The notes under the pieces: generated by a model
What the model saw: the letters and a program-made list of their open reading frames with translations, nothing else
Told to the model about the DNA's origin: nothing
The model's database searches: none
Program-made: the position numbers and the translations under genes
Source: Proteiniclasticum aestuarii
Lineage (GTDB): Bacteria > Bacillota > Clostridia > Clostridiales > Clostridiaceae
Assembly (NCBI RefSeq): GCF_017368455.1
Contig: NZ_JAFNJU010000001.1
Location: 372,001 to 436,000 of the forward strand
Direction: 5' to 3'
Length of the DNA stretch: 64,000 nt
Shown here: in pieces, positions 16,616-26,757 of the stretch
Numbering within the stretch: the stretch's first letter is position 1
Layout: the number at the start of each line of letters is the position of its first letter

Positions 16616-18976
16616 ATGATCCAAAAACCGAACACAAGAAAGAATGCAACAACAAATTCTTTCACTGTTTTTGCTAAATTCATGAAATTCTTTTTGATCG
16701 CATTGATTATCGCCACCATGGTCGGTAGTCTGTATGTGGCAAAAATCGTATTAGAAATCGCAGAAGAAGCTCCTGAGGTGAACGTCAGCCGTTTCCTCTC
16801 TCTGAATGAGCCCAGTATCGTGCTCGATAACGAAGGCAACCAGATGGATCTGATTCATACAGATGAAGTCCGATTCCCCCTTGCCCTGGAAGATATGGGA
16901 CAGAATATCATCGATGCTTTCATTTCCATAGAAGATGAAAGATTCGAAAAACATAAGGGTGTGGATTACAGACGAACCATCGGTGTCACCATCCGTGATA
17001 TCGTCGGTCAGGTCACCGGAAACAGAGACATGCAGGGTGGGTCCACCTTGACGCAGCAGATGATCAAAAACACCTTCCTTTCCAGAGAACAGAAATACGA
17101 ACGTAAAATCAAGGAAATCTTCATGGCGCTGCATGCGGAAAAAATGCTGACAAAAGAACAGATCCTCGAAACGTATCTGAACAGCGTTTTCCTGGGCGGC
17201 AGAGCCAATGGTGTGGAAGCCGCCGCAAGGCAGTATTTCAACAAGTCCGCCAATGAGCTGAACGTTGTGGAAGCGGCTTACATCGCTGGAACAACCCAGA
17301 GTCCCAGCAACTACTACGCATTTTCACAAAGCTCCATGGCGAACCCCAGCAAGTACCTGAATCGTACAAAGCTTGTATTAAATGCCATGCTGAAGAATGA
17401 GAAAATAACAGAAGCAGAACATGAACTGTATACCCGATCTCTTGATGAATCAGGCATCCAGTTTTCCCAGACCAGCATCGTGTCCGATAAGTACAACTAT
17501 GAATACTTCACAAGACCTGTATTGGATCAGGTGGAGGACGATCTGAAGAGAGAAAAAGGATACACGGATGAGGAGATTGCAGACCTCTTCGCCTATGGCG
17601 GACTCGTGATCCATTCCACCATGGACCGGGATGCACAGGAATATGCCCAGTCCGTGCTGGCTGATTATGATAACATCAAAGCGACCTATATTGACCCTCT
17701 GGCAGAAAAAAATCGTGTGACTGGTGAATACGAGGCAAAGAGAAAAGAAGTGGAAGCGGCCTTTGCCGCAACGGATTACAGGACAGGACAGGTCAAAGTG
17801 CTCATCGGAGGCAGAGATGACAGCACTTCAGCCACCGCAAACAGATCCTATTACTCTCCTACCTTTCCACTCAGCTCCTTGAGACCCATCGGTTCCACCA
17901 CCAAGCCCATCACAATCTATGGGCCTGCACTGGAAACAGGAGCCATCACACTAGGCACCCCTGCACTGGATAAACAGATCAGTAAACGAACAGAAGCGGA
18001 TATGTTCAGAGAGCTTGACGCACCATCCACTAGAAGCGAATGGCCGAACAATGTAAACTTCAGATACACCGGCTATACATCTGTGAGAAAGTCCATCGTC
18101 AATTCCTATAACACCGTTTCCATAAGAACCTACTATGCTCTCGGCAATGACAGAGTCGATATTGTAAGAAATTTCGGCGAAAAATACGGGCTGATTTTTG
18201 CAGACAGAAGCAACGTAGGTGCTGTAGGATATGCCATGGGCGGAAACTACGAATATGACAAGGATGGCGGCAATCCTCTGATCATGGCCGGTGCCTACGG
18301 CATGTTCGGAAACAGCGGAATATTCACAGAGAACATCCTCTACACCAAAGTCACAGACAGTGAAGGAAACATCATTCTGGAGAACATTCCGAAATCAGAG
18401 CAGATTCTATCTGCGCAGAACGCTTATCTGCTCTATGATGTCATGAAGGACATCGTCAGAAATAATGTGCCGGGTACAAAGCTCACATCCATGCCCATTG
18501 CGGGTAAGACAGGTACCGCGACAAATGATGACAACGAGCAGACAGACCTGTGGTTTGCCGGACTTTCCCCTTACTACTCAGCCGCCATCTGGTTCGGTTC
18601 TGACAGACCGCTCCAGATTCTCAATGGAGACTCAAACCGAGGTGCCAGTTCCTATGTGACCCAGTATGCCTTCGGTAAGATCATGGCTTATCTCAATGAA
18701 GGTCATGAAGTAAGAGACATCTCAAGACCTCAGGGCCTCACCACCGCTTCCTTCTGTATGGAATCCGGCGGAATCCCCAATGAGCAGTGCTACATCGATG
18801 GAACTGTTTCATCTGATCTCTTCGTCACTGGCACACAGCCTAGAACCGTGTGTGATGTTCATACCTATGAACCTCCTGTGATCGAACCGATTCCAGAAGA
18901 GCCCGAAGAACCTGCTATACCGACTCCTCCAGGCAACAACGGGAACGGCAATGGCAACAACGGCAATGACGACTAA
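16616..18976 (+). CDS. Class A penicillin-binding protein (PBP1A-type)
   Basis: This bifunctional peptidoglycan synthase polymerises glycan strands and cross-links stem peptides at the outer membrane face. The 786 residues have a short cytoplasmic tail and one membrane helix (about 22-46). The glycosyltransferase domain carries EDERF (106-110) and GGSTLTQQ (141-148). The transpeptidase domain has the active-site STTK (427-430), SYN (497-499) and KTGT (631-634). The C-terminus is low-complexity: Pro/Glu-rich, then a Gly/Asn run. All catalytic motifs are intact. It has its own promoter and terminator. Confidence 0.97.
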   Translation: MIQKPNTRKNATTNSFTVFAKFMKFFLIALIIATMVGSLYVAKIVLEIAEEAPEVNVSRFLSLNEPSIVLDNEGNQMDLIHTDEVRFPLALEDMGQNIIDAFISIEDERFEKHKGVDYRRTIGVTIRDIVGQVTGNRDMQGGSTLTQQMIKNTFLSREQKYERKIKEIFMALHAEKMLTKEQILETYLNSVFLGGRANGVEAAARQYFNKSANELNVVEAAYIAGTTQSPSNYYAFSQSSMANPSKYLNRTKLVLNAMLKNEKITEAEHELYTRSLDESGIQFSQTSIVSDKYNYEYFTRPVLDQVEDDLKREKGYTDEEIADLFAYGGLVIHSTMDRDAQEYAQSVLADYDNIKATYIDPLAEKNRVTGEYEAKRKEVEAAFAATDYRTGQVKVLIGGRDDSTSATANRSYYSPTFPLSSLRPIGSTTKPITIYGPALETGAITLGTPALDKQISKRTEADMFRELDAPSTRSEWPNNVNFRYTGYTSVRKSIVNSYNTVSIRTYYALGNDRVDIVRNFGEKYGLIFADRSNVGAVGYAMGGNYEYDKDGGNPLIMAGAYGMFGNSGIFTENILYTKVTDSEGNIILENIPKSEQILSAQNAYLLYDVMKDIVRNNVPGTKLTSMPIAGKTGTATNDDNEQTDLWFAGLSPYYSAAIWFGSDRPLQILNGDSNRGASSYVTQYAFGKIMAYLNEGHEVRDISRPQGLTTASFCMESGGIPNEQCYIDGTVSSDLFVTGTQPRTVCDVHTYEPPVIEPIPEEPEEPAIPTPPGNNGNGNGNNGNDD

Positions 18977-18990
18977 ATGAAAATACTCTG

Positions 18991-19027
18991 AAACCCTTCT
19001 TCAGCAACAAAGCTGAAGAAGGGTTTT
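18991..19027 (+). terminator. Terminator after the PBP gene
   Basis: A perfect 15-bp stem (AAACCCTTCTTCAGC / GCTGAAGAAGGGTTT) with a 6-nt loop lies 15 nt after the stop, with the T tract within and after the 3' arm. Confidence 0.9.
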
Positions 19028-19110
19028 CCTGTCTGGATCATAAACATCTTCAGTCCTGATGCAGTTTTCCTGTATAATGGAACTACCGATAAACAGAAAG
19101 CAGGTGCTTT

Positions 19111-20445
19111 ATGAATAGAGAAGAAAAGCTACGAGAAACCATCCTTCAGGCTTCGCTGAATGAAATCCTCGACCTGACAGAAGAGCTCCATCCAGTGGAT
19201 CTCTTGGAAGTTCTGCAGGAATACGAAGAAGACCAGAAGGCGCTTCTGGAGAAATTCCCCGATGAATACATCGCCATGGTTATAGATGAGGCTGAGCTGG
19301 ATGAGAAATTCATCCTCCTGTCCCTCTTTCCTTCCAAGCAGAAGCAGGAGATCATTTCAGAAATGTCTTCCGATGAACTTGCCGACATGCTTGGTAACAT
19401 TGATGAAGATACACAAAGCAGGATCCTTGAAGGAATGGAAGAGGAACATAGAGAGGAAATCGAAGAGCTCCTTTCCTTCAGCCCGGAAACCGCTGGTGGA
19501 ATCATGGCCACGGAATTCGTTTCCGTCAAGGAAACCATGACCATCGATGAAACACTGAAATTTCTGAGAGACATCGCGCCCAATGCGGAAACTCCTTACT
19601 ATATCTATGTTCTTGACGATCAGGATGTTCTGAAGGGAATCGTTCCTATCAGAGCCATCCTCACTTCCCTGCCTGATGTCCTTCTTAAGGACGTCATGCT
19701 CGAGAATGTCGCAACCATTCCCGCCTCCATGGATCAGGAAGACGTATCCAATATTTTCCAGAAATACGGATATATGGCCATGCCTGTGGTCGATGAGGAA
19801 CAGGTCATGCTCGGAATCATTACTGTGGATGACATAATGGAAGTTCTCTCCGATGAGCATACCGAAGATATGTATCGACTTGCCGGTCTGGATGAAGAGG
19901 AAGAAATTGACGGCAGCGTACTGGACTCCATCAGAAGCCGTCTGCCTTGGCTTCTTGTCAATCTGGTCACAGCCATACTTGCCTCAGCAACGGTGAGCCT
20001 TTTTGATGCCACCATCAGTAAAGTGGTCGCTTTGGCCGTCTTCATGCCACTTGTCACAGGAATGGGTGGAAATGCGGGCACACAGACCCTGACACTGATC
20101 ATAAGAGGTATTGCACTGGGAGAGATCGATTATGAGAATAAGAAAGAGATTCTCCGAAAAGAGTTTCTGGTAGGCGTCCTTCATGGAGCAGCCCTAGGCC
20201 TGATCGTCGCCATATTAGGCGGCCTCTGGGAAGGAAATGCGGTCTTTGGTCTTGTGATCGGGGTAGCCATGTTCCTCAACATGGTCATCGCTGCGCTTTC
20301 AGGATTCTTCATCCCTCTGCTGCTGAAGAAAATGGGCATCGATCCCGCTCTGGCTTCTGCAGTCTTTGTCACCACCATGACCGATGTTCTGGGATTCTTC
20401 TTCTTCCTGGGATTTGCCACCCTCATGCTCACTTACCTTCTGTAA
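19111..20445 (+). CDS. mgtE: Magnesium transporter MgtE
   Basis: MgtE is a dimeric Mg2+ channel gated by intracellular magnesium. The 444 residues have the N-terminal superhelical domain (to about 125), two CBS domains (about 130-250, with a conserved FVSVKETMTIDETLKFLRD start), a connecting helix, and five membrane helices from about 280. LPWLLVNL, MPLVTGMGGNAGTQTL and the pore-helix region GLVIGVAMFLNMVIAA are typical. A TATAAT at 19073-19078 is the probable -10. The leader is too short for an M-box riboswitch. It is convergent with the LUD gene. Confidence 0.96.
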   Translation: MNREEKLRETILQASLNEILDLTEELHPVDLLEVLQEYEEDQKALLEKFPDEYIAMVIDEAELDEKFILLSLFPSKQKQEIISEMSSDELADMLGNIDEDTQSRILEGMEEEHREEIEELLSFSPETAGGIMATEFVSVKETMTIDETLKFLRDIAPNAETPYYIYVLDDQDVLKGIVPIRAILTSLPDVLLKDVMLENVATIPASMDQEDVSNIFQKYGYMAMPVVDEEQVMLGIITVDDIMEVLSDEHTEDMYRLAGLDEEEEIDGSVLDSIRSRLPWLLVNLVTAILASATVSLFDATISKVVALAVFMPLVTGMGGNAGTQTLTLIIRGIALGEIDYENKKEILRKEFLVGVLHGAALGLIVAILGGLWEGNAVFGLVIGVAMFLNMVIAALSGFFIPLLLKKMGIDPALASAVFVTTMTDVLGFFFFLGFATLMLTYLL

Positions 20446-20464
20446 ATAAGGAAATGCATGTGTT

Positions 20465-20512
20465 GAACAAGAAAGAGCTTCCTGAAAAAAATCAGGAAGC
20501 TCTTTCTTGTTC
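20465..20512. terminator. Long hairpin shared by convergent mgtE and LUD genes
   Basis: A perfect 21-bp inverted repeat (from GAACAAGAAAGAGC to GCTCTTTCTTGTTC) encloses an A6 loop. It separates two converging genes and could stop both, although neither side has a classical T run. Confidence 0.75.
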
Positions 20513-20518
20513 ACTGGT

Positions 20519-21160
20519 TCAATATCCAAGTTCAAAGGGCAGAATAATGACTTCAATACGATTCTTCTCAGCCTGTCTCTTGATCAGCGTATATTCATTG
20601 CAGATGCGATCTTCCACCTTGCAGTCCACGCAGCTGCCGAACTTCACACATGGTGTGTTTCTGTTTAATCTCACATTGTTCGCTGGTGCAGCCACAGCCC
20701 TTACACGGGCGATAGCCTCCTCTACAGAGTCCACAATCTTATTGATGCCTACAATCACAAACACCTTTTCAGGGCCGTAGAGAAGCGCTGCAACGCGATT
20801 ACCGGTATGGTCCACGTTATAGAGATGACCATCCACCGTAATGGCATTGGATGACGAAAAATAGAAGTCCGCAAAAAAGCTTTTTCTATATAGTTCTTTT
20901 TTCTCCTCTCCTGTCAGTTCACCCTTGTAGCGGTCAAGAAACCTGATTTCCCGGTTTCTCAGATAAGTGATCAGATCCAGTTCAAACAAGGTCTGGGAAC
21001 CGCCTACGGAAACCAGACTGCCATCCTCAATCTGTGCGTTCAGATAAGCCGTCAGCTCCTCCCTGCTTTTCAGATAGGTTCCTTTCATGTTGTTGCTTTC
21101 CAGATTCTTTATCAGACGTTCGACCTTATCTTCATAAATCGTAAGTACATGCTGATCCAT
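20519..21160 (-). CDS. LUD-domain protein (lactate utilisation LutC/YkgG-like)
   Basis: The 213 residues match the LUD fold: LVSVGGSQTLFELDLITYL, then DFYFSSSNAITVDGHLYNVDHTGNRVAALLYGPEKVFVIVGINKIV, which is the most conserved part. The C-terminus has a cysteine group CVKFGSCVDCKVEDRIC (four Cys), typical of the stand-alone Clostridial branch and possibly a metal or Fe-S site. Members include LutC of the lactate dehydrogenase complex, but there is no lutA or lutB nearby, so the role here is unassigned. Start ATG 21160 follows a GGGGGATTATGG region. Confidence 0.88.
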   Translation of the reverse strand: MDQHVLTIYEDKVERLIKNLESNNMKGTYLKSREELTAYLNAQIEDGSLVSVGGSQTLFELDLITYLRNREIRFLDRYKGELTGEEKKELYRKSFFADFYFSSSNAITVDGHLYNVDHTGNRVAALLYGPEKVFVIVGINKIVDSVEEAIARVRAVAAPANNVRLNRNTPCVKFGSCVDCKVEDRICNEYTLIKRQAEKNRIEVIILPFELGY

Positions 21161-21306
21161 CCATAATCCCCCTCTTTTATATACGTATACTTGAATTATA
21201 GCCTATTCTGAGCCATTTGAACATCCGATTTAACCCTCTCCCACTACCAATCCCTATCGGATGTGATACAATTTATTTATAGAAATATGCATTTTGGAGG
21301 TAATTT

Positions 21307-22053
21307 ATGATTGCAGTGGTATCTCCTTCTAAGACCATGAAGGAAGAGAAAGTAGACATTGAAACAACAAGACCCAGGTTTATCCGAGATACAAATGTAC
21401 TGGCCAAAGATATGAAAAAGTACGATGTGGCAGGACTGGAGGAGCTTATGGATATCAGCACCGATCTGGCCACATTAAATTATGATCGGTTTCAGGGCTT
21501 TGAAAAAGCAGAAAAATATCCAGCTGCCTATCTTTTCAGAGGAGATGTATTTAGAGGGATCGACATTGACACGCTGAAGGAAAATGAAATTGACTATCTG
21601 AACAGTCATCTTCGCATTCTTTCCGGTCTCTATGGAGCTTTGAAACCTCTTGACGAAATCAAACCCTACCGACTGGAAATGGGTACGAAACATGAAAATG
21701 AAAGGGGAAAGGATCTCTATGCTTTCTGGGGAGATAAGGTCCGCAAGTATCTCGAAAAAGAGGCGGAAGACAATATCCTCATCAATCTGGCATCCAATGA
21801 ATATTCAAAGGTTTTTCTTCCCAGGGAAATCAATCTGACTGTATATGATATTGAATTCAGAGAAAAGAAGAAGGACAAGTATCCCATCATCGCATACTAT
21901 GCGAAAATCGCGCGAGGAGAAATGGCACGGTATATGGCTGTGAACAATGTGGAGAAAGTGGAAGAGCTGAAAGGGTTCAACTACAGCGGCTACGCATTTA
22001 ACGAAACACTCTCCGAAGGGAATACACTGGTTTTCACAAGAGAGCAGAAATAG
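21307..22053 (+). CDS. yaaA: Peroxide stress protein YaaA (UPF0246)
   Basis: YaaA limits intracellular free iron and protects DNA from peroxide in E. coli. The 248 residues begin MIAVVSPSKTMKEEK and contain FQGFEKAEKYPAAYLFRGDVFRG, LRILSGLYGALKPLDEIKPYRLEMGT, NLASNEYSKV and a C-terminal GFNYSGYAFNETLSEG, all family hallmarks. GGAGGTAATTT is the ribosome site. It is flanked by a terminator at 22055 and is monocistronic. Confidence 0.95.
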   Translation: MIAVVSPSKTMKEEKVDIETTRPRFIRDTNVLAKDMKKYDVAGLEELMDISTDLATLNYDRFQGFEKAEKYPAAYLFRGDVFRGIDIDTLKENEIDYLNSHLRILSGLYGALKPLDEIKPYRLEMGTKHENERGKDLYAFWGDKVRKYLEKEAEDNILINLASNEYSKVFLPREINLTVYDIEFREKKKDKYPIIAYYAKIARGEMARYMAVNNVEKVEELKGFNYSGYAFNETLSEGNTLVFTREQK

Positions 22054-22054
22054 G

Positions 22055-22084
22055 AAAACATCCCGCAGCTCTGCGGGATGTTTT
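22055..22084. terminator. Terminator between convergent yaaA and hemW
   Basis: AAAACATCCCGCAG-ct-CTGCGGGATGTTTT followed by ATTTTC on the plus strand. The flanking A and T runs suit termination in both directions. Confidence 0.9.
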
Positions 22085-22102
22085 ATTTTCATTGTTTACA
22101 CA

Positions 22103-23242
22103 TCATGTGCTCAGAAGAAAATCACTCAGTACATGATTGGAAAATTCGATTCCCTTTTCTGTAAAACGAAGAGTCTCTTCCGAATCCAGCAGCAGCCCAT
22201 CACGAACATGCTTGTCGATGCTCTCCTTGTAGAGATCTTCCATACTGGTGTCGAATCGCTTCTTAAAATCTCCTTTATCAAGGCCCTTCATCATGCGCAT
22301 GCCCATGAATACATATTCTTCCACATCTTCCTGAAAGGTGTTCTGATGCTCCCTGACGGCGGCTGAGCCATCGGTATTCATCATCCTGATGTATCCCTCG
22401 ATGGTACGCACATTCTCCTGGCGTTCTCCATGCACGTACTCGTGGGCCGATGTGCCGCAGCCCACATAATCTCTCCCCTCCCAGTACCTGATGTTATGTC
22501 TGCACTCTTTGCCTGGAAGGGCGTAATTTGAAATCTCATATCGCTCGTAGCCATGTTCTTTCAGGGTTCCAATGACCATCTGATTCATTTCTCTTTCGGT
22601 TTCTTCATCCGGAAGATGTAGCGCGTTGTTTTTCTGCCTGAAATAGAACGGAGTAAACTCTTCAATGATCAGAGAGTAACAGGAAATATGGTCTGGTTTC
22701 AGCCTGAGCACATCCAGAAGCGTTTTTCGCAGGATCTCCTTGCTTTCATTGGGCAGTCCATAGATCAGATCGACATTGATGTTGTCAAAGCCCAGTTCTC
22801 GAAGCATGAGATAATTCTCCTTGAACTCATTGAACGTATGAATCCGTCCGATGTCCATAAGGATGTGATCATTGGATGACTGTAATCCGATGGACAGTCT
22901 GTTGACACCCATTTCCTTGATGACGTATGCCTTCTCTTTCGTCAGGTTTCCAGGATTGCATTCCATGGAAAATTCATACGCATCAGTCAGCTGCAGGTGG
23001 CTGAGACACTCTCCAAGAATCCTGAGCTCTTCGGCAGAAAGATAAGAAGGTGTTCCACCTCCTATGAATACGGTGTCGAAGATCTTCCCCTGGGTCTTGG
23101 CTGCTATTTCCTTAGACAGCGCATTCAGATACTTTTCTACATACGCTCCCTTTCCGGAGTAGGAAGCGAAATCGCAGTAATAGCATTTCTGCTCACAGAA
23201 CGGAATATGAATATACAGACCGTATGTATTCAACCTCATCAC
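22103..23242 (-). CDS. hemW: Radical SAM heme chaperone HemW
   Basis: HemW is a radical-SAM protein of the coproporphyrinogen-oxidase-like family that binds heme and delivers it to target proteins; it is not an authentic HemN. The 379 residues have the iron-sulfur motif FCEQKCYYCDF (Cys16, Cys20, Cys23), lacking the extra Cys of true HemN. Other motifs are TVFIGGGTPSYLS, SMECNPGN, RLSIGLQSSND, NVDLIYGLPNE and the C-terminal HemN_C domain. Gene order lepA-hemW, with no gap between the stop of lepA and the start of hemW, is usual in Firmicutes. Confidence 0.95.
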   Translation of the reverse strand: MMRLNTYGLYIHIPFCEQKCYYCDFASYSGKGAYVEKYLNALSKEIAAKTQGKIFDTVFIGGGTPSYLSAEELRILGECLSHLQLTDAYEFSMECNPGNLTKEKAYVIKEMGVNRLSIGLQSSNDHILMDIGRIHTFNEFKENYLMLRELGFDNINVDLIYGLPNESKEILRKTLLDVLRLKPDHISCYSLIIEEFTPFYFRQKNNALHLPDEETEREMNQMVIGTLKEHGYERYEISNYALPGKECRHNIRYWEGRDYVGCGTSAHEYVHGERQENVRTIEGYIRMMNTDGSAAVREHQNTFQEDVEEYVFMGMRMMKGLDKGDFKKRFDTSMEDLYKESIDKHVRDGLLLDSEETLRFTEKGIEFSNHVLSDFLLST

Positions 23243-25045
23243 CTACTCAACCTTCAGCACGCTCATGAATGCTTCCTGAGGAACTTCAACGGATCCTACC
23301 TGCCTCATTCGCTTCTTACCTTCCTTCTGCTTTTCAAGCAGCTTCTTCTTTCTACTGATATCTCCACCATAACATTTGGCAAGAACGTCCTTACGCATGG
23401 CCTTGACCGTTTCTCTGGCAATGACCTTGGAGCCTACGGCTGCCTGAATCGGAATTTCAAACATATGTCTTGGAATGACTTCCTTCAGCTTTTCAGCGAT
23501 GTTGCGACCCTTCACGTATGCTCTTTCTTCTGGCACAATCATGGATAGGGCATCCACAACTTCACCATTCAGCAGGATATCGAGTTTCACAAGCTTTGTG
23601 ACCTGATAACCTGCAAGCTCATAATCAAGAGAGGCATAGCCTCTGGTTCTTGATTTCAGGGTATCAAAGAAGTCATAGATGATCTCATTGAGCGGAATCT
23701 TATACGTCACAACCGCTCTTGTCTGCTCCACATACTCCATACTTACATATACGCCTCTTCTGGACTGACACAGCTCCATGACAGCGCCAACATAGTCTGA
23801 TGGGGTGATGATGGATGCCTTGACCACCGGTTCTTCCATGCGGTCTATTTCTGTAGGAGATGGCATATTGGTCGGATTCGTGATCTGAACAGATGAGCCA
23901 TCTGTTCTGTATACATTATAGATGACAGATGGGGCTGTAGTGATGATGGGAATATTGAACTCCCTTTCAATACGCTCCTGTATGATTTCCATATGAAGCA
24001 GACCTAAAAAACCGCATCGGAATCCGAATCCCAAAGCAATGGATGATTCATATTCGAAATCCAGTGCCGCATCGTTGATCTGCAGTTTTTCAAGGGCTTC
24101 CTTCAGCTCTTCATAATCTGCACCATCCACAGGATAGATTCCCGAAAACACCATGGGAACGGCTTTCTTGTAGCCTGGAAGGGCTTCTGTTGCCGGATTT
24201 TTCGCTGTGGTTACGGTATCCCCCACTCGCGCATCTCTTACATTTTTGATGCTTCCGGTGATGTAACCCACATCCCCCGCTTTCAGCTCTTCCACCGGCA
24301 GGTATTCCGGAACGAATACACCGACTTCTGTCACCTCGTACTCTTTTCCAGTGGCCATGAATTTCACTTTCGTACCGGGTCTGATGGTTCCTTCCTTGAT
24401 TCTTACGAAAGACACTACTCCTTTGTAGGAATCATAGGTGGAATCGAAAATCAGTGCCCTTAATGTTCCATCTTCATCGCCTTCCGGAGCAGGGATGTGC
24501 TCTACGATTCCTTCCAGAACATCCACTATGTTCAGGCCTGTCTTCGCGGAGATCTTCGGACAGTTTTCCGCTTCAATGCCTATGACATCTTCTATTTCTT
24601 TAACTACTTCCTCAACACGCGCGGAAGCCAGATCGATTTTATTGATTACAGGCAGGATCTCCAGATCATTATCCAGTGCCAGATAACAGTTCGCCAATGT
24701 CTGTGCCTGAACTCCTTGAGTGGAATCGACCACAAGAATCGCGCCTTCGCATGCCTGAAGGCTTCTGGAAACCTCATAATTGAAATCCACGTGGCCTGGA
24801 GTATCAATGAGATTGAGGATATAGTCACCGTCTTCTCTCTTGTAGACCAGTCTCACGGCTTTGGATTTGATGGTAATACCTCTTTCCTGTTCCAGCTCCA
24901 TATTATCAAGTACCTGCTTATCCATCTCTCTATGGGTAAGCGTACCCGTATATTCTATTAGCCTATCCGCTAAGGTCGACTTTCCATGGTCGATGTGTGC
25001 AACGATGGAAAAGTTTCTAATTTTCTTTTGTCTTTCGCTCTGCAT
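23243..25045 (-). CDS. lepA: Elongation factor 4 (LepA)
   Basis: LepA is a translational GTPase that acts in initiation and ribosome assembly or back-translocation. The 600-residue product starts [24 protein letters not shown], with the P-loop AHIDHGKS at about 16-23, [16 protein letters not shown], domain II and the LepA-specific C-terminus ([24 protein letters not shown]). I chose ATG 25045, with GAGGTGAAAGTA upstream; the frame's earlier ATG adds nine residues that overlap this site. It is the first gene of the lepA-hemW unit. Confidence 0.97.
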   Translation of the reverse strand: MQSERQKKIRNFSIVAHIDHGKSTLADRLIEYTGTLTHREMDKQVLDNMELEQERGITIKSKAVRLVYKREDGDYILNLIDTPGHVDFNYEVSRSLQACEGAILVVDSTQGVQAQTLANCYLALDNDLEILPVINKIDLASARVEEVVKEIEDVIGIEAENCPKISAKTGLNIVDVLEGIVEHIPAPEGDEDGTLRALIFDSTYDSYKGVVSFVRIKEGTIRPGTKVKFMATGKEYEVTEVGVFVPEYLPVEELKAGDVGYITGSIKNVRDARVGDTVTTAKNPATEALPGYKKAVPMVFSGIYPVDGADYEELKEALEKLQINDAALDFEYESSIALGFGFRCGFLGLLHMEIIQERIEREFNIPIITTAPSVIYNVYRTDGSSVQITNPTNMPSPTEIDRMEEPVVKASIITPSDYVGAVMELCQSRRGVYVSMEYVEQTRAVVTYKIPLNEIIYDFFDTLKSRTRGYASLDYELAGYQVTKLVKLDILLNGEVVDALSMIVPEERAYVKGRNIAEKLKEVIPRHMFEIPIQAAVGSKVIARETVKAMRKDVLAKCYGGDISRKKKLLEKQKEGKKRMRQVGSVEVPQEAFMSVLKVE

Positions 25046-25137
25046 TACTTTCACCTCATAACTTTTTCCCAAAATATATTATACCATAAGGAGACTTGGA
25101 ACTGGATTATTTCTTTTCCGATTTCCATTTTAAATGC

Positions 25138-25166
25138 TTGAAACTAAATGTTTATGATGATATAAT
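25138..25166 (+). promoter_or_regulatory. rpsT promoter
   Basis: TTGAAA, a 17-nt spacer and a perfect TATAAT. The predicted transcription start is near 25173, leaving a leader of about 100 nt. Confidence 0.8.
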
Positions 25167-25172
25167 ACCAAT

Positions 25173-25273
25173 GTTAAAGACTCGCAAGCATATTTCCCCA
25201 AATTGCTAGAGTTAACCCTTTAGGTAGTGTTGAAAAATGACATTATCGAAATATTATTGGAGGGGGTGAAAAA
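25173..25273 (+). promoter_or_regulatory. Structured leader of rpsT mRNA
   Basis: The leader can pair GTTAA / TTAAC, CTC / GAG and GCAA / TTGC into a stem around a CCCC-containing loop (about 25174-25218). S20 is known to repress its own translation in E. coli; whether this leader mediates that here is inference. Confidence 0.35.
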
Positions 25274-25537
25274 GTGGCAAATATTAAATCAGCAAAGAAG
25301 AGAATCAAGGTAACACAGACCAAGACACTTAGAAACAAAATGGTGAAATCTGCACTTAAGACTTCTATCAAGAAGTATGAAACTGCGATTGAAGCAGGTA
25401 ACGTGGATGAAGCTAAGGTACTTCTGGGTTCTGCAATTAAGTCCATAGATATGGCTGCATCTAAGGGAATAATTCATAAGAACGTTGCTTCTAGAAAGAA
25501 GTCCAGACTTACACTTAAGTTAAACAAATTAGCATAA
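25274..25537 (+). CDS. rpsT: 30S ribosomal protein S20
   Basis: S20 is a primary 16S rRNA-binding protein of the small subunit. The 87-residue, very basic product begins [25 protein letters not shown] after the start and has the helical pattern and C-terminal [21 protein letters not shown] of the family. Translation starts at GTG 25274, with a strong GGAGGGGGTGA upstream. It is oriented opposite to lepA, next to it as in many Firmicutes, and ends at a clear terminator. Confidence 0.97.
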   Translation: MANIKSAKKRIKVTQTKTLRNKMVKSALKTSIKKYETAIEAGNVDEAKVLLGSAIKSIDMAASKGIIHKNVASRKKSRLTLKLNKLA

Positions 25538-25543
25538 TCATCA

Positions 25544-25577
25544 CCCGAGAGTAAAGAGATTTACTGCTCGGGTTTTT
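25544..25577 (+). terminator. rpsT terminator
   Basis: CCCGAGAGTAAA-gaga-TTTACT-g-CTCGGG followed by TTTTT, 6 nt after the stop. Confidence 0.9.
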
Positions 25578-25661
25578 ACCTTTTATATAGAGTTTTTGTT
25601 GAAAATCCTGATCCCATTCCACCATCACACACTTTAAATGTCTGATAAAACATTATGGGGC

Positions 25662-25703
25662 AAAAGTCGCTTTACCGCTCAGAATAGAAGCGGTAAAACG
25701 ACT
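25662..25703 (-). terminator. Terminator after holA
   Basis: AGTCGTTTTACCGCT pairs with AGCGGTAAAGCGACT (15 bp, one G-U), followed by TTTTG on the minus strand. It closes the sigma-comEC-holA unit. Confidence 0.85.
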
Positions 25704-25713
25704 ATATTTTTCG

Positions 25714-26757
25714 CTATTTTGTATCTCTTGCATTCACCATTGATAAAATCAGCATCTCCAATAGTGACATGGTATCCACTGAAGTTGTCTTGAGTATTAG
25801 CTCATGGTCCAGCAGCACTTTGAAAAGTTTATGATATTCGCTGATAGATATTGCCGTCGCAATTTTAGTCATTCTGTCGGCATACCATGCACTGCCTGTC
25901 TTAAGCTGCTTCATGATATCCTGGGTCGCAGCATTCTGCTCTTTAAGAATTTTAATCTTAAAGAGCAGTCTTAGCCTGGACCCGATCAGTCCGATGACCA
26001 TTTCCGCTTTCTCTCCACGATAGATGAGATCATTGACGAGATTCAGAATGTCCTTGATGTTTCTTCCCAGACCCCTTTCCGTAAAGATCATATCAAGCAG
26101 ATTCATCACATGCCGCTCATCTGAAATTTCCATGATGGCCAGAATATCCTCTTTTCTGATTTCTCTTCCGGCAGTATAGGCGAGGAGCTTTTCAATCTCT
26201 TTCTCCAGTTGAAGTGAATTCCCTCTGAACACCTCACTGATAAAGGGCGCGATGTTCTTGCTGACAGTGACGCCTCTTTCTTCGAAAAGCGATTCAATCA
26301 GCCCCACCATTCCCCTGGGCTTCAGCGAATCGATCCCTTCAATGATTGTATGGGGGCTTACTTTTTTCTTCAGTCTGTCCAGATAGAAGTTCTTCTTGCT
26401 CAACTCATTTTCATACCTGTAGTAACCGATGAAATACAGATCCTCTCTCGGATCCTTCAGATATTCTTCAATAAGCTCTCTCATAGGTGAACTCTGGCCT
26501 CCATCCATGAAATGGCAGTTGGAGATTTCCACCAGAATATCCTCATTGAACATAGAATAGGTAGATATCGCATTCTGAATATCTTCATATGTGCAGCGAT
26601 TCCCATCCAGCTTGATATGACTTAACGAGTCTTCCTCGACCACTCTCTTTCTCAGTTCATCTCTGACCTGAAAAATCAGCTGCTCATCCTGAGCAAACAA
26701 AAAATAGGCTCTCTTCTGTCCCTTTTTAACTATTTCCTTTAACTCCAAGTAATCCAC
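25714..26757 (-). CDS. holA: DNA polymerase III subunit delta
   Basis: The delta subunit opens the sliding clamp as part of the clamp loader. The 347 residues fit the family: N-terminal domain with AYFLFAQDEQLIFQVRDELRK, an AAA-like region without a P-loop, and a C-terminal helical domain (NLVNDLIYRGEKAEMVIGLIGSRLRLLFKIKILKEQ). Its start overlaps the comEC stop by one base. comEC-holA-rpsT adjacency is common in Firmicutes, which supports the call. Confidence 0.93.
   Translation of the reverse strand: MDYLELKEIVKKGQKRAYFLFAQDEQLIFQVRDELRKRVVEEDSLSHIKLDGNRCTYEDIQNAISTYSMFNEDILVEISNCHFMDGGQSSPMRELIEEYLKDPREDLYFIGYYRYENELSKKNFYLDRLKKKVSPHTIIEGIDSLKPRGMVGLIESLFEERGVTVSKNIAPFISEVFRGNSLQLEKEIEKLLAYTAGREIRKEDILAIMEISDERHVMNLLDMIFTERGLGRNIKDILNLVNDLIYRGEKAEMVIGLIGSRLRLLFKIKILKEQNAATQDIMKQLKTGSAWYADRMTKIATAISISEYHKLFKVLLDHELILKTTSVDTMSLLEMLILSMVNARDTK

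Noticed and set aside
18977..19110. M-box magnesium riboswitch before mgtE
   Set aside because: Only about 30 nt separate the likely -10 (19073) from the gene, too short for an M-box.
20465..20512. Long palindrome as a mobile-element end or attachment site
   Set aside because: It is a single perfect hairpin between two convergent stop codons with no target duplication or recombinase, which fits a shared terminator.
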